Positions 1 to 12,907 of a stretch of 64,000 bases of DNA are shown piece after piece (the first letter of the stretch is position 1; every line of letters begins with the position of its first letter). Position numbers and translations under genes: made by a program. The notes beneath the pieces were generated by a model. It saw only the letters and a program-made list of their open reading frames with translations, made no database searches and was not told the DNA's origin. The DNA is from Dugong dugon (taxonomy: Eukaryota > Chordata > Mammalia > Sirenia > Dugongidae): assembly GCA_030035585.1 (NCBI GenBank), contig CM057461.1, positions 170,573,624-170,637,623 of the forward strand, read 5' to 3'.

Positions 1-1036
1 ACTTGAAGAGTCTCCTGGGACACTCGGCTTGATGTGGTGTCTTGAGCTGACTGTGAGAGTGCAAGCAGCCTGGCTTAGTAATGAGGCTACTCGAAAAACT
101 GCACGCTAACATGAGTCCAAAATACCGGAGCTAATGAGGGCATCTGATCAGGCCTCCCTGATGGCTGGGAGTTCCCTGAACGGGCTAGACAGGGTAAGCC
201 GGAGAGAGGTTTCTAGCAAAGATGCTCAGTTGCCCCCTTGACAGTGAAAATGTCTTTGTGGGTGGCGTTTAAGAAAATATGAAAGGACACCTCTTTGATT
301 ATATTGAGCAGCATAAGAAGATCAAGATCATGACAGGCAGTAGCAAGAGCTTGTTTTGTTACCTTTGACTGTTATTCTAGGTAAGACTATCATGTGGAAT
401 TACCAAACTGTATTTACAAGGGAAGTGAGGATACTTCTGATTAAAACAGAGATCAGTGATTGTTGGTGACCACTGAAGTGGCTTTGGTGGAAATGACCAC
501 TTGGATAATGGTGTAAACTGAGTGGTCATGGTGATATTGCTGGCACCCATCTTAGGGAAGGGTGTGGCCGCAAAGGAAATCTCCATAATGGATTTGCAAC
601 AGACTGAAGTACTTTGGGAGATTGCAGAAGCAATGTGGTTTTTATTGCTATTGTTATCAGTCTTCAAACTGGTCCCTTGAAAGGAGGAATGCTAGCTAGC
701 TCTGCCATGATGGGAGCTGGTATTTTCTCAAAACCTGCAGCTAAGCCGGCTGGGACCCTAGTTCTAGTTACAGCATCAGAGAACACGCAAGGGAATGTGT
801 AAGTTTTCACAGATGAGAACTTCAGGAGCAGTAGTAGTAGCAGGGTTTGGCTACCAGGAGACTAGTTTTTAACAGTGCTTTTTGTTTATAAACAGAGAAA
901 CAACAGGAGCTATGCTTATAACAGGTTGCTCTTTCAAAATTAGCATTGCAACAGTGTTTAGTATACATTTGTTTCGTCTCCATGCTATTGACTGCTATCT
1001 GTAATGGTCTCATTGTGAGTCTAAACTGAAAAAAAA
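1..1036 (+). pseudogene. HNRNPA1P: Processed pseudogene of HNRNPA1 (hnRNP A1), inside a CCNYL1 intron
   Basis: Decayed, intronless copy of the hnRNP A1 mRNA. Recognisable in order: a degraded start near 'agagtctcct' at the window edge; the RRM2 region at about 235-410 (reads NVFVGGV, then HLFDYIEQ, KIKIMTGS, and a 'ttacctttgac' stretch matching VTFDD); the glycine-rich tail at about 480-660 with repeated 'ggtggaaatgac'-like units; the 'cagtcttcaaac' and 'aaaggagga' stretch corresponding to QSSNFGPMKGG at about 658-690; and the 3' UTR, including 'ttataacaggtt' and 'ccatgctattgactgct', ending in an A-run at 1029-1036. Many stops and indels interrupt every frame, so it is not functional as protein. 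The parent gene encodes an RNA-binding splicing and export factor and has many retrocopies in mammals. The identification rests on matching the mRNA from memory. The left target-site duplication falls outside the window. Confidence 0.82.
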
Positions 1037-4003
<2,967 letters not shown>

Positions 4004-4120
4004 GCCATTTCCAGATTGTGTGAAGACAAATACAAAGACTTGTGCAGAGCTGCTATGAGAAGGTCTTTCAGTGCTGATAATTTCATTGGTATTCAGCGCT
4101 CTAATGCTATCCTTTCTTAA
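4004..4120 (+). CDS. CCNYL1: Cyclin-Y-like protein 1, last coding exon with stop
   Basis: Follows the acceptor 'ttgcttttcctag' and continues in frame from the previous exon: [18 protein letters not shown], then [20 protein letters not shown] and a TAA at 4118-4120. This is the characteristic CCNYL1 C-terminus. The RRSFSAD segment resembles the basic, serine-containing 14-3-3-type motif at the C-terminus of cyclin Y, so it is a plausible phospho-regulatory tail (inference). The exon has 38 codons plus stop and no disruptions. It runs into a long 3' UTR. The gene ends facing FZD5, a convergent arrangement that matches human synteny. Confidence 0.95.
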   Translation, partial: AISRLCEDKYKDLCRAAMRRSFSADNFIGIQRSNAILS

Positions 4121-4865
4121 GGGGAGACATGAGGGGTTGTAACATCATGAACCCCTCATCTACAAAGACTGGAGAAATATCACCCCTCCTGCTCAAAAAC
4201 CAGCAAACTTAGTATTTTCAGCTAAAGGAAGGACAGCGAATTCAAGAGACTCACGGACAGCAAGGATTACATGTCATAGGAAAGAACCGGACCTTGTCAG
4301 TGCAACACACTCTTCTGTCCTTTTTAATATAAACGGAGCTACAAAAACCACTTCAAAGTGAAAGCTCACAGATATTTGCTTACTGTGTAGGCTGATAGCT
4401 GTGAACTGAGGTTTTTTAATTAAAAGTCTAAATTTTTAGACTTTAAAGACACTAATGATATAACTTTTATGTTTTCCTATTTTTCCTGTTACCCTCTCAC
4501 CCCCCAAATATTGCTGCATATGCCTTTAGAATCAATGCAGTATTACTATTAAAACATGGGACTCTTAACAACTCAAAAAGCCACTTAGAAGCAGAGACTG
4601 TAGCATGGTTAGGCATTGAAGGGTTCTTCCTACTATATCAGTGAAGCTGCTAGTCATTATTAGCAATCAGTTTAAACCAAAAAGCTGCTGGATAACACTG
4701 TCATTCAAATTCTTTGCAAGCACTAATTAATGTTTCAGCATGTTTGGGATCATAAACTTGGAAAGTATTAGTTACTGATTATCTACTTCTGTTGGGTCCA
4801 TGCTGCGTTTCTTCTGAACTATAATGGTGCTTCTCATTTTCTGATAATTTTCCTCTTACTTGTTA

Positions 4866-4871
4866 AATAAA
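4866..4871 (+). terminator. Proximal polyadenylation signal candidate, CCNYL1
   Basis: Canonical AATAAA ('gttaaataaatgtg') about 745 nt after the stop. Use of this site would produce a transcript without the downstream hairpin-forming element. Confidence 0.4.
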
Positions 4872-4941
4872 TGTGTTAAAAGATATTGTAGTTATTCCAA
4901 CCAACATGGTGGTCCAGTGATAACAAGCAGGTAATGAAATA

Positions 4942-5308
4942 CAAGGTGTCCTGAAAGCCTTAGTGCAATTTTCAGCTTTAATAAAGTACACTTCAGAGCC
5001 CCAGTGCACTGCAGCAGAAGTATAAACGCTATCACACTTTTAAAAACTCGTTTGGAAGTTTAAGTTTCTCTTACACTTATTTTGTGAATTTTAAGTATGC
5101 TTTTAATTTTAATTTTTTTTCAGCCCCTCTTGAAGATGACAAACATTAAGTGAAACAAAGAATTAAAATTAAAAGCTTAAATTTTCAAAATTTACAGAAC
5201 TGAGTTTAAAAGAAACTTAAACCTTCGAATGATGTTTTGTAAGTTTGTAGCATTTATACTTCCACAGGTATCAAAGCTTCAAATCACTAAGACTTTTGGG
5301 ACACCCTG
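4942..5308. mobile_element. Palindromic mariner-like MITE in the CCNYL1 3' UTR
   Basis: The two halves are reverse complements over about 160-170 bp each with a loop of roughly 40 bp near 5121-5160. Outer ends are 'caaggtgtcctgaaagcc' on the left and, read in reverse complement, 'cagggtgtcccaaaagtc' on the right; both continue 'ttagtg'. Inner matching pairs include 'gaagtataaacgct' with 'gaagtataaatgct', 'aagtttaagtttc' with 'ggtttaagtttc', and an exact 'gcttttaattttaatt'. Bases just outside are TA on the left and CA on the right, consistent with a TA target duplication with one change. There is no transposase ORF, so it is non-autonomous. Assignment to Tc1/mariner is by terminus style and TA target only. 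Confidence 0.72.
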
Positions 5309-6000
5309 CATCTCCATAGATGTGCCCTCCTCTTTACTTTTTTAAATAGTTTTTTGCAGGGCTGTGAACTGTTTATCTGCTTTGACCACCTAAGTTTCTC
5401 TTCTCTACATTTGGTAAAGGAAGATTATGAAGAGCAGTGTAACTCACATCTAATAAAAGAAATTGAACCCTAATAGTGATGGATGATATGAAACAACTTT
5501 GTTATCCTACATGGTAACCTACATGTAGTTGTCCCATTGCAAGTCTTGTTATTTAAACAGGGAACTTACACAAACTTACGAACCCTAACTTAAGGCTTTA
5601 AAGGGCGGGGAGTAAGAATTTTAGGAGATGGATACAAAGTCACCTAAATTTGAAATAGTTAAAAAAAAAAAACTGTTCTCTAAAATCTATTTCTCCTACC
5701 TTCTCAAATGTACATCCTAGGAATTTTGCCTGTATACAAATCATTTATGGGCCAGGAATACTTTCTCTTGTCACAGCAAAACTTCACATTATATTGAGTG
5801 CTGCAGGTTCCGTCACTTATAGAGGACAGAGGCATAAGTGATAAATAATGGTATATAAAATATTACAATCTACCACCTCAAAAACATTGCTTATGGAATT
5901 TGGAGCTTGGAGACTTAAGTATTGATTGCAGTTTTAGTTTGAAAAGAATGCTACAACTCACGTGGTTTTTCTTTCTCATGTTTGTATTAAAAGAAAAGCT

Positions 6001-6006
6001 AATAAA
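6001..6006 (+). terminator. Distal polyadenylation signal, CCNYL1 (likely main site)
   Basis: AATAAA with a downstream GU-rich stretch ('gtgtgtttgtaac' at about 6031-6045). It is the last strong signal before repeats begin. Confidence 0.6.
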
Positions 6007-6579
6007 ACTCTATTTTAATTAAAATATGGCTCGTGTGTTTGTAACATTTTGTTCTGTTCACACAGCATTACGTCTCTGCCTAACGCAGTTGTTTTCATTC
6101 AGTCCTAGTAGGTTTTAAAGCATTTCCAAGCTGTGACCATCAGAAGTTGGTTTGACCCATTCCTGTAGTTAAGATGTAGTCACTTTTTTTTTTTTTGCTC
6201 TTTTCAACTAGATTATAGTTTATAACACAATCATTGGCAACTGTACTATAACAAAGTCCTATAAATAGAAGTTAAGGGTAATGCTGACATTTCTGTGTAA
6301 GTTAAGCCTTTTAAATAGATGTCGTTTTAGTGGAATTTCAGTATGGAATAGCACTAAGTTAGTGGCATAGTGCATTAGATGGCATCTTTGAATTGTGCCT
6401 GAGAGGGAAAAGCACATCAGAGGAGAAAATTAAGCAAAAGGTACCGAAGTAGAAGGAATTACAGGAATAGAATCAGAACATGAGGTATTTGTGGTTTCCA
6501 ACACGTTAAAGAGGAAAGAAAATGGAAGAACAGAAACTAGAATTGGGCTTGCTGTAAAGAGGGTGACTTGATGTAAGCC

Positions 6580-6748
6580 GGAGCCCTGGTGGCACAGTGG
6601 TTAAGAGCTGTGGCTGCTAACCAAAAGGTTGGCAGTTCAAATCCACCAGCAGCTCCTTGGAGACCATTCTGTTCTGTCCTGTAGGGTCGCTATAAGTTGG
6701 AATCGACTCGATGGCAATGGGATTAGTTTTTGTTTTGTTTTTTTAATA
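6580..6748 (+). mobile_element. AfroSINE, short (centrally deleted) type
   Basis: Head 'gagccctggtggcacagtgg', 'gctgctaaccaaaaggttgg', then a jump from the 'agcagctccttgg' box to 'tctgttctgtcctgtagggtcg', tail 'ggaatcgactcgatggcaat' and a T-rich end. It lacks the middle segment found in longer copies. Target duplication 'taagcc' at 6574-6579 and 6749-6754. Confidence 0.93.
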
Positions 6749-7229
6749 TAAGCCACATAATTTGACTTCAAAATTCTATTTTTAAGCTAGCATTTCAATT
6801 AGAAATATGCCAAATCTCTGTAAGGCTTCAAGCCTAGCCAGTCCACTTAAGCAGTTCTCACTAAATCCTGGCAGCATTGTTGCGCTTTCAGCCACTGTAA
6901 TTCTTCCGTGCCTAAGGTCAGATCTTTAAATACCGCTCCGTTCTTGATAAATTACTGGTTAGGATAAGTGATGCTGACTTAGTTTAGAAGAAGGAAAAAA
7001 TCTATCATATAAATCATTGTTTATAAGATGGTTTGCACCCTTCTAAGGGATGCAGAAATGCCAACATACGAGTGGTCAAAGGTAAAAAAAAAAATTTTGG
7101 AGGAGGGACAATGGACATGAACCCGTGGCTTCAAGAACAAGCTATAGAATAAATAGTATCTTTGAAAATTGTTCTTTCCCCCTTTGGCTTTAATTTTGGA
7201 CAGCAGTACAGCCATTTTGATAAATGGGA

Positions 7230-7392
7230 GAAAAACCAAACCCATTGCTGTCAAGTGGATTCTGACTCACGGCAACCCTCCACGACAGAGCAGAACTGCC
7301 CCATAGGGTTTTCAAGGAGCGCCTGATGGATTCGAACTACTGATCTTTTTGGATAGCGGCTGAGTTCTTAACCACTGCAACACCAGGGCTCC
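7230..7392 (-). mobile_element. AfroSINE, short type
   Basis: Reverse-strand copy. Target duplication 'tgataaatggga' (7218-7229) and 'tgataaacggga' (7393-7404) exactly brackets it. The central deletion is present. Confidence 0.93.
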
Positions 7393-7404
7393 TGATAAAC
7401 GGGA

Positions 7405-8867
7405 AATTGGGCAAAATTAGGATAAGTATAAATACCACTGAAAGCAGGTAGGTTCTCTGACAAATGTCATAGGGCACAGAAACTAGTTACTGTAGTAGGT
7501 GGTAATGCAGTTTTCTCAGGGCTTTGTACCTTAGAAAGATGTCGTTCCTAATGTAAAACTGTAAAAAGGAATATCTACCTGGACTCAAATTTGTTTTAGT
7601 TTTTTTCCCCCCCATTCTTAACACTGACTGCAGTTGACTGTGTTTTAACTGATAATATTGTGAACTGAACTTTTAAGTCTTTTTTTACAAGGAAAAGACA
7701 ACTGAAATCTATGAACAAAATGAAATTGCCATTTTTGTAGGTCAAAAATCGTTGCCTGTCAGCAATTTTATTGGTTCGTCTTAAGACAACTTAGGGCCCA
7801 GTGTTTCTGGTAAAAGTAAAACAAAAAAGGTTCCTCGCTGTACCACTGTATCAGATTCCATCATGGTCCGTCCTTTTGCATTTCCTCATCAGGTACCCAT
7901 ATGCCTGCACATTAACTGAAATCCAACAGAGCACTGAATTCTGGTTTTATAACTGCTCAAGGTTCATTTCTGGGTTTAATTTTCTTACATCTCTAATTAA
8001 ATTTAAACACTATTCCTTGGTTTTTCAAAAAAGAAAAAATGTGTAAGCCAGTATTAACCAGTAAACAATCCAGTCTTTATTCAGGTTATATAATGTTTTT
8101 GGAACTAATTTAGCTACAGCATGTAGGTTAGGTTAAATCTTTCATCACCCAACCCCTCTTCTCCCTAACCACAATTTAAAATGACTGCTACTGCTCCCTC
8201 ACCCAGAAGCTGCATTCTTGAGTTTAGAGCTACTTGGAAGAGCACTTGACAGCTGACAGAAACGTTTCCCAGGTAAGTGCTAGTTTCTATGCAGAATCTG
8301 TAGATTACACCCAGCATCTATCAACAAATTAAGGATTAGATTACAAAAAATCTTAACACTGTCAGCTGTTTACTGACCTGCTTGGCCTGACACTGCCCGC
8401 AAGTAATACAAAAAAATCTAGGAACCCTTCAGAAAAGACTTTTCCCCTAATACACAGAAGCAATCCATTTGGTTTCTCTGGCAGTCTCCACTGAACTATT
8501 TAAAATGGGTTTGGCAGGTGAGAGAGCATGTACTTAACTGTGGAAAAAAATTGAGTATCTGTGGTTTAGGGTGCTGGAAGAACGACTGGGAAAGTGAAAT
8601 AGAAATAAAGAATCCTGGGTCAAAAAAAGAAGAACCAGCCTAGATAATTATTGCAACTGCTGTGAAAAGAGCTAAGTAATTTGAACGTGATTAGGGAAAC
8701 TCAGTGATAACCTTGAAATCTATGATTCTCAGTAAGATATCAATATGATCTATTTTTCAAAAGACTTCAAAGGATTCCCAAATTGGTCTGCTAGTTATTT
8801 TTAAACATATTCATCTTGTTTGAATTCTAACCTTCACCTCCAGCCCCATTAGCCACCTACCACAATG
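7405..8867. other. Intergenic sequence between CCNYL1 and FZD5
   Basis: I see no gene, RNA or confidently named repeat here. Short open frames around 7801-8046 lack family resemblance and are AT-rich. Confidence 0.5.
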
Positions 8868-8996
8868 CAATCTCCTTTAATCACCTATTTGAACCCTCCT
8901 GTGTTTCCCAAACAAGCTGCTTTTCTGCACTTAACCGACTCCCCTGACCTGCCCACAACCCTAGGTGTACGTACAGCTCAGCGTAAGAACTAACTT
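8868..8996 (+). repeat. Copy A of a locally duplicated (or dispersed) repeat
   Basis: Contains 'ctgtgtttcccaaacaagct', 'ttctgcacttaaccgac' and 'ccctaggtgtacgtacag'. The same order of motifs recurs at 9195-9236, 10079-10119 and 10632-10690, where two insertions split it. Family not recognised. Confidence 0.6.
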
Positions 8997-9236
8997 CTAA
9001 AGGCTGTTCACACAAGTGTGTTAGGGGCCTCCCTCAGCAGGATCATCCCCAGCCTCTCCCTTTGACCTGCTATTGTCCAACTGGCAAAGCTTGATGTTGC
9101 TTACTATGACCCATTCCAAAGCAGTCACTAGGTTGTAGGCAGTATGGGTTTTATATGGCTCACAGGTTTAGGCTGGCCAGCTGGCCCCTTGCAAGCTCCT
9201 TCAGTCACCTGTTTGAGCCCTTATGTGTTTCCCAAA

Positions 9237-10078
9237 AGAAGCCCTGGTGGTGCAGTGCTTAAGTGCTTGGCCGCTGCTAACCAAAGGGTCGGTGGTTGTC
9301 TGAGTTTTCTAGTGCTGCTATAACAGAAACACCACAAGTGGACAGTTTTAGCAAACAAATTTATTCTCACAGTTCAGGAAGATAGAAGTCCAAAATCAGG
9401 GCTGTCTCTAGGGGAAGGTTTTTCTCTCTGTTGCCTCTGGGGGAAGGTCCTTACCTCCTTTCAACAACTGTGGGCCTGGCATTCCTTGGCAATCTCCATG
9501 TGTCTTAGCATCAATCTTCCCCTGGGTCTAGGGGGTTCTCAGCATAGGGATCCTTGGTCCAAAGAATGTGCTCTGCTGCTGGCTCTTGGTGGTAGAGAGG
9601 TCCCCCTCTCTCCTCACTTCTCTCTCCTTTTATCTCTTGTAAAATAAAAGATGATGTAGTCCACACCCCAGGAAAACTCCCCGTACATCGATCAGGGCTG
9701 TGACCTGAATAAGGGTGTTACATCCCACCCTAATCCTCATTAACATGACCTAATCCTGACTCATTAACATAATGGACAGCTCACTCCGAAATGGGACCAT
9801 AACTAAGGGCATAGAGGCTAGGATTTACAACACATCACAAAATGGAGGACAACCTCACAATACTGGGAATCATGGCCTAGCCAAGTTGACATATCTTTCG
9901 GGGACACAATTCAATCCATCACAGGTTCAAACCCTCCAGCTGCTCTGAGGGAGAAAGATACAGCAGTCTACTTCTGTGAAGATTACAGCCTTGGAAACGC
10001 TATGGGGCCGTTCTATTCCGTCCTATAGGGTTACTATGAATCGGAATCAACTGAACAGCAATAGGTTTGGTTTTGTTA
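9237..10078 (+). mobile_element. AfroSINE interrupted by a MaLR LTR
   Basis: The head (9237-9296, 'gccctggtggtgcagtgctt' to 'gtcggtggt') and the body plus tail (9924-10078, 'ggttcaaaccctccagctgc' to 'atcggaatcaactgaacagc') form one SINE. It is flanked by 'tttcccaaa' at 9228-9236 and 10079-10087. The antisense LTR at 9297-9923 lies in the tRNA-like part. Confidence 0.92.
9297..9923 (-). mobile_element. Solo MaLR-type LTR, antisense, inside an AfroSINE
   Basis: Read on the - strand it starts TGTGATGGATTGAATTGTGT and ends with the MaLR-like 'ctgttatagcagcactaga'. Termini are TG...CA. Only GGT is shared at both flanks, so the expected 5-bp duplication is not clean. No internal region accompanies it. 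Confidence 0.8.
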
Positions 10079-10119
10079 TTTCCCAAAGCAGCTGTTTCCA
10101 ACTTTCTGCACTTACCAAC

Positions 10120-10631
10120 AGTCATGGGTTGAACTGTGTCCCCCAAAAATGTGTGTCAACTTAGCTAGGCCATGATACCCAGTACTGTGTGATTGTCCAC
10201 CATTTTGTCATCTGATGTGATTTTCCTATGTGTTGTAAATCCTACCTCTATGATGTTAATGAGGCAGGATTAGAGGCAGTTATGTTAATGAGGCAGGACT
10301 CAATCTACAAGATTAAGCTGTCAATCTCTTGAGATATAAAAGAGAAAGGCGAGCAGAGAGACAGGGACCTCGTTACTACCAAACAAGACGAGACAGATGT
10401 GCACGCGTCCTTTGGACCCCAGGTCTCGAAGCTGAGTTGCTCCTAGACCATGGTTAGATTGAAGACAAGGACCTTTCCCCAGAGCCGACAGAGACAGAAA
10501 GCCTTACCCTGAAGCTGGCACCCTTGAATTTGGACTTCTAGCCTCCTAAACTGTGAGAGAATACATTTCTGTTTGTCAAAGCCATTCATTTATGGTTATT
10601 TCTATTATAGCAGCACTAGATAACTTAGACA
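10120..10631 (+). mobile_element. Solo MaLR-type LTR
   Basis: Begins 'agtcatgggttgaactgtgt' (first T mutated to A) and ends 'tagcagcactagataactta' plus 'gaca', flanked by exact 5-bp target duplications CCAAC (10115-10119 and 10632-10636). It contains 'gatataaaagagaaagg' as a likely TATA region and 'aatacatttctg' in place of the usual polyadenylation signal. Confidence 0.88.
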
Positions 10632-10924
10632 CCAACTCTCCTGAACTGCTCACAGCCCTAGGTGTACATACAGTCTAGGTTGAGAACTAGGTGATATCCT
10701 CACCTTCTAAACTCTCAAAACCTAACATTTAATCTGGCATTAGAAATAGAAGCCTCCTTTCTTTCTCAAGGTAATTCCCTCTCATCTAATAGATTGGGAT
10801 TCCATCACTAACTCAAAATCAACCTTCTATATCCACCCCCTCCACCAATTTACTCTTCAAAATTGCATTCATCTCCCCAACTTGGAGATGGGATAACTGG
10901 ACTTTGTTCAGTCCTTTAAGTGTC

Positions 10925-11400
10925 CCAGTGTTTCTCAAAACATGGTCTCCAATCCACCAGCCTCTGACCAGCTAAAAGTGCCTGTGAAAAATGCAGCTTA
11001 TCTAAATGCAATGTGGTATCCTGCATTGGATCCTGAAACGGATTAAGACCATTAGTGGAAAATCTGGTGAAACCCAAATGAAGTCTGGAGTTTAGTTAAT
11101 AACAATCTGCCAATACTAATTTCTTAGTTCTGACAAATGTACTGTGTGGTAATGTAAGATGTTAATATTAGGGTAAAATGGGTGACGGGCATATGGAAAC
11201 TCTCTTTGCAACTTTTTTGTTAACCTAGAAGTATTCTAAAGTTAAAAGTTTAGTAAGAAAAAGAAGCTGCTTCTTGGGCCACAGACCTACTGAATCCCAA
11301 TCCCTGGGGCTGAGGCCTGGGAATCTACATTTTCAACAAGAGAGAGCCCCAAAGGATTCTTATGCAGACTCAAATTATTGAAAACCTAGTCTCTCTTTCA
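10925..11400 (+). mobile_element. MER5A-like hAT MITE interrupted by an old L1 3' end
   Basis: The left part starts 'cagtgtttctcaaaacatgg'; the right part has 'cacagacctactgaatccc', 'ggcctgggaatctacatttt' and an end-like 'ttattgaaaacc'. These are the conserved blocks of MER5A. About 260 bp between them (11005-11266) is L1. Confidence 0.75.
11005..11266 (+). mobile_element. Old L1 3' UTR fragment within MER5A
   Basis: Contains 'gtctggagtttagttaataa', 'tttcttagttctgacaaatg' and 'ctaaagttaaaagttta', typical of old mammalian L1 3' ends. It ends in an A-rich tail before MER5A resumes. Confidence 0.72.
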
Positions 11401-11479
11401 ATTTCCTTCCCATTCCAATCCCAAATAGCTGCTTCCTCTTCGCCTTACTTAACCTTGTCTTACTTGTCTTAACTTGATT

Positions 11480-11665
11480 TAATCCTTTTAATCCTCTCCA
11501 CCCTATAGGTACTATCATCCCCCTTTCTCAGATAAGAAAACTGAGGTACTGAACTGAAAGCTTAAGTAATTTGTCCACGATCACACAGCCCATAAAATGA
11601 TAAAGCTGGGATTTGAGTCCCCAATAGTCTAGCTCCCGTCTATACTCATAACCATTCTATTGCCT
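11480..11665 (-). mobile_element. MIR-type SINE
   Basis: Antisense MIR core: 'gataagaaaactgaggtact', 'gtccacgatcacacag' and 'aaagctgggatttgagtcc'. Confidence 0.7.
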
Positions 11666-11735
11666 CTCTACCCTGTTTGCAACATGTAAAAATAATGTAA
11701 CAAACTAAAGAGCTCACAACTAAATCACTAAAGAA

Positions 11736-11942
11736 GGAGTATCCTGGGTGGTGCAAACGGTTAATACGCTCTGCTGCCTACTGAAAAGTTGGAGGTTCAA
11801 GTCCACCCAGGGGTACTTCGGAAGAAAGGCCTTGCAATCTACTCCTAAAAAAATCAGCCATTGAAAACCCTATGGAGCACAGTTCTACTCTGACATACAT
11901 GGTGTTGTCATGAGTCGGCATTGACTTAATAGCAACTGGTAT
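11736..11942 (+). mobile_element. AfroSINE, divergent subfamily
   Basis: Variant head 'cctgggtggtgcaaacggtt', middle 'aaaaatcagccattgaaaac' and tail 'catgagtcggcattgactta'. This version ('gccattgaaaaccctatgga') recurs at 37247 and 47548 and differs from the main type. Confidence 0.85.
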
Positions 11943-12766
11943 CAATAGTAATCTGGCTCAACCTATTTCTCCAGCCTTCCAAGTTCAGCACAGTTCCTCT
12001 GCTCCAGCTTGCTATCTCGCTTTTCCACCTAGTAAATGAGAAACCACTGGGAAGATGTGCCACCTATAGAGGCCTCATGTGTAAGGTACCATTGCTCTTC
12101 TGTCAGGATCCAGCTCAACTACTATATTTTCTATTCTGCCTTTCCCAACTGCCCTAACTTATGTACCATATTCTAAAGGTCATAGCACTCACTTAGACAT
12201 TTAATTACATACTCCCTCATATTGTTAGTCATCTCTTAATGGGTTTATTTCCCACAACACCATTTTAAGCACCTAATTATCCACGTTCTCCCACATACTT
12301 TTGCCTCAAAGAATTGCTGGGGAACCTTGAAAATACCAGACATTAAAATGAGGTGGGTGTTTGGTAGATTGGTGGCTAATCTGCATTTTCTCAAAGCAGC
12401 AGCCAGTAGAAAGTAAGGTAGTACCTGACTTACGACTTACTGGAGTTACAAAGAACCACACTTATTACCGTTGTCTTTTTTTTTTTTGTACATCTTATCA
12501 TTAGTAATATGTACTACAATGTTGCAGCGTGCAATTTTGCTGACATTATCATTCTCAGATGTTCAATGTCATGATTTATAAAGCTACTGATAAAAGGCCG
12601 GAATTCGCTTTACCTTTCTTATTAAAAACTTTGCCACTTAGATTTTAACCACACCTGAGAAATCTGATCGTGAAGTTGGAATCCACACATTATCTCCTCA
12701 GATAATCTTAGAAAGCACCATGTCTCTCCATAAAAGCATGAGGAGAAAAAGACATCTACAGCATCT
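11943..12766. other. Intergenic sequence, nothing confidently identified
   Basis: No gene and no named repeat seen apart from a T-run at 12478-12487. Confidence 0.45.
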
Positions 12767-12901
12767 TTTTATTTTCTTTACCATTGCTTTAATGCATTTT
12801 TAAAATTTTATCTACATTAATTGGGAACAAAGAAACAAAAATAGACATTTCTTTGTTTTTCATAAATAGCTGATCTTCATATTTGATAAAAATCTGAAAC
12901 C

Positions 12902-12907
12902 TTTATT
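12902..12907 (-). terminator. Candidate polyadenylation signal for FZD5
   Basis: TTTATT on the + strand, so AATAAA on the - strand, within 'ggtaaaataaaggtttc'. A second candidate lies about 135 bp further downstream. Confidence 0.35.

Larger units (their letters stand above)
4121..6025 (+). other. CCNYL1: CCNYL1 3' UTR (predicted extent)
   Basis: AT-rich sequence after the stop codon. The best end is AATAAA at 6001-6006, followed by the G/U-rich stretch 'gctcgtgtgtttgtaac', giving cleavage near 6025. An earlier AATAAA at 4866-4871 could give a short isoform that excludes the palindromic MITE at 4942-5308. AfroSINEs begin only at 6580, which fits transcribed, constrained sequence up to about 6 kb. 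Confidence 0.6.
9195..10690 (+). repeat. Copy B of the same repeat, split by an AfroSINE and a MaLR LTR
   Basis: Copy B reads 'gctccttcagtcacctgttt' to 'gtgtttcccaaa' (9195-9236), resumes 'tttcccaaagcagctg' to 'ctgcacttaccaac' (10079-10119), and ends 'ccaactctcctgaactgc' with 'ccctaggtgtacatacag' (10632-10690). Insertion sites are defined by the 'tttcccaaa' and 'ccaac' duplications. Confidence 0.6.

Noticed and set aside
377..802. Possible small genes near the left edge
   Set aside because: Both frames lie in the HNRNPA1 processed pseudogene.
6580..6650. tRNA gene, suggested by the A/B-box-like head of the AfroSINEs
   Set aside because: The tRNA-like region is the SINE promoter; it does not fold as an intact tRNA and is followed by the SINE body.
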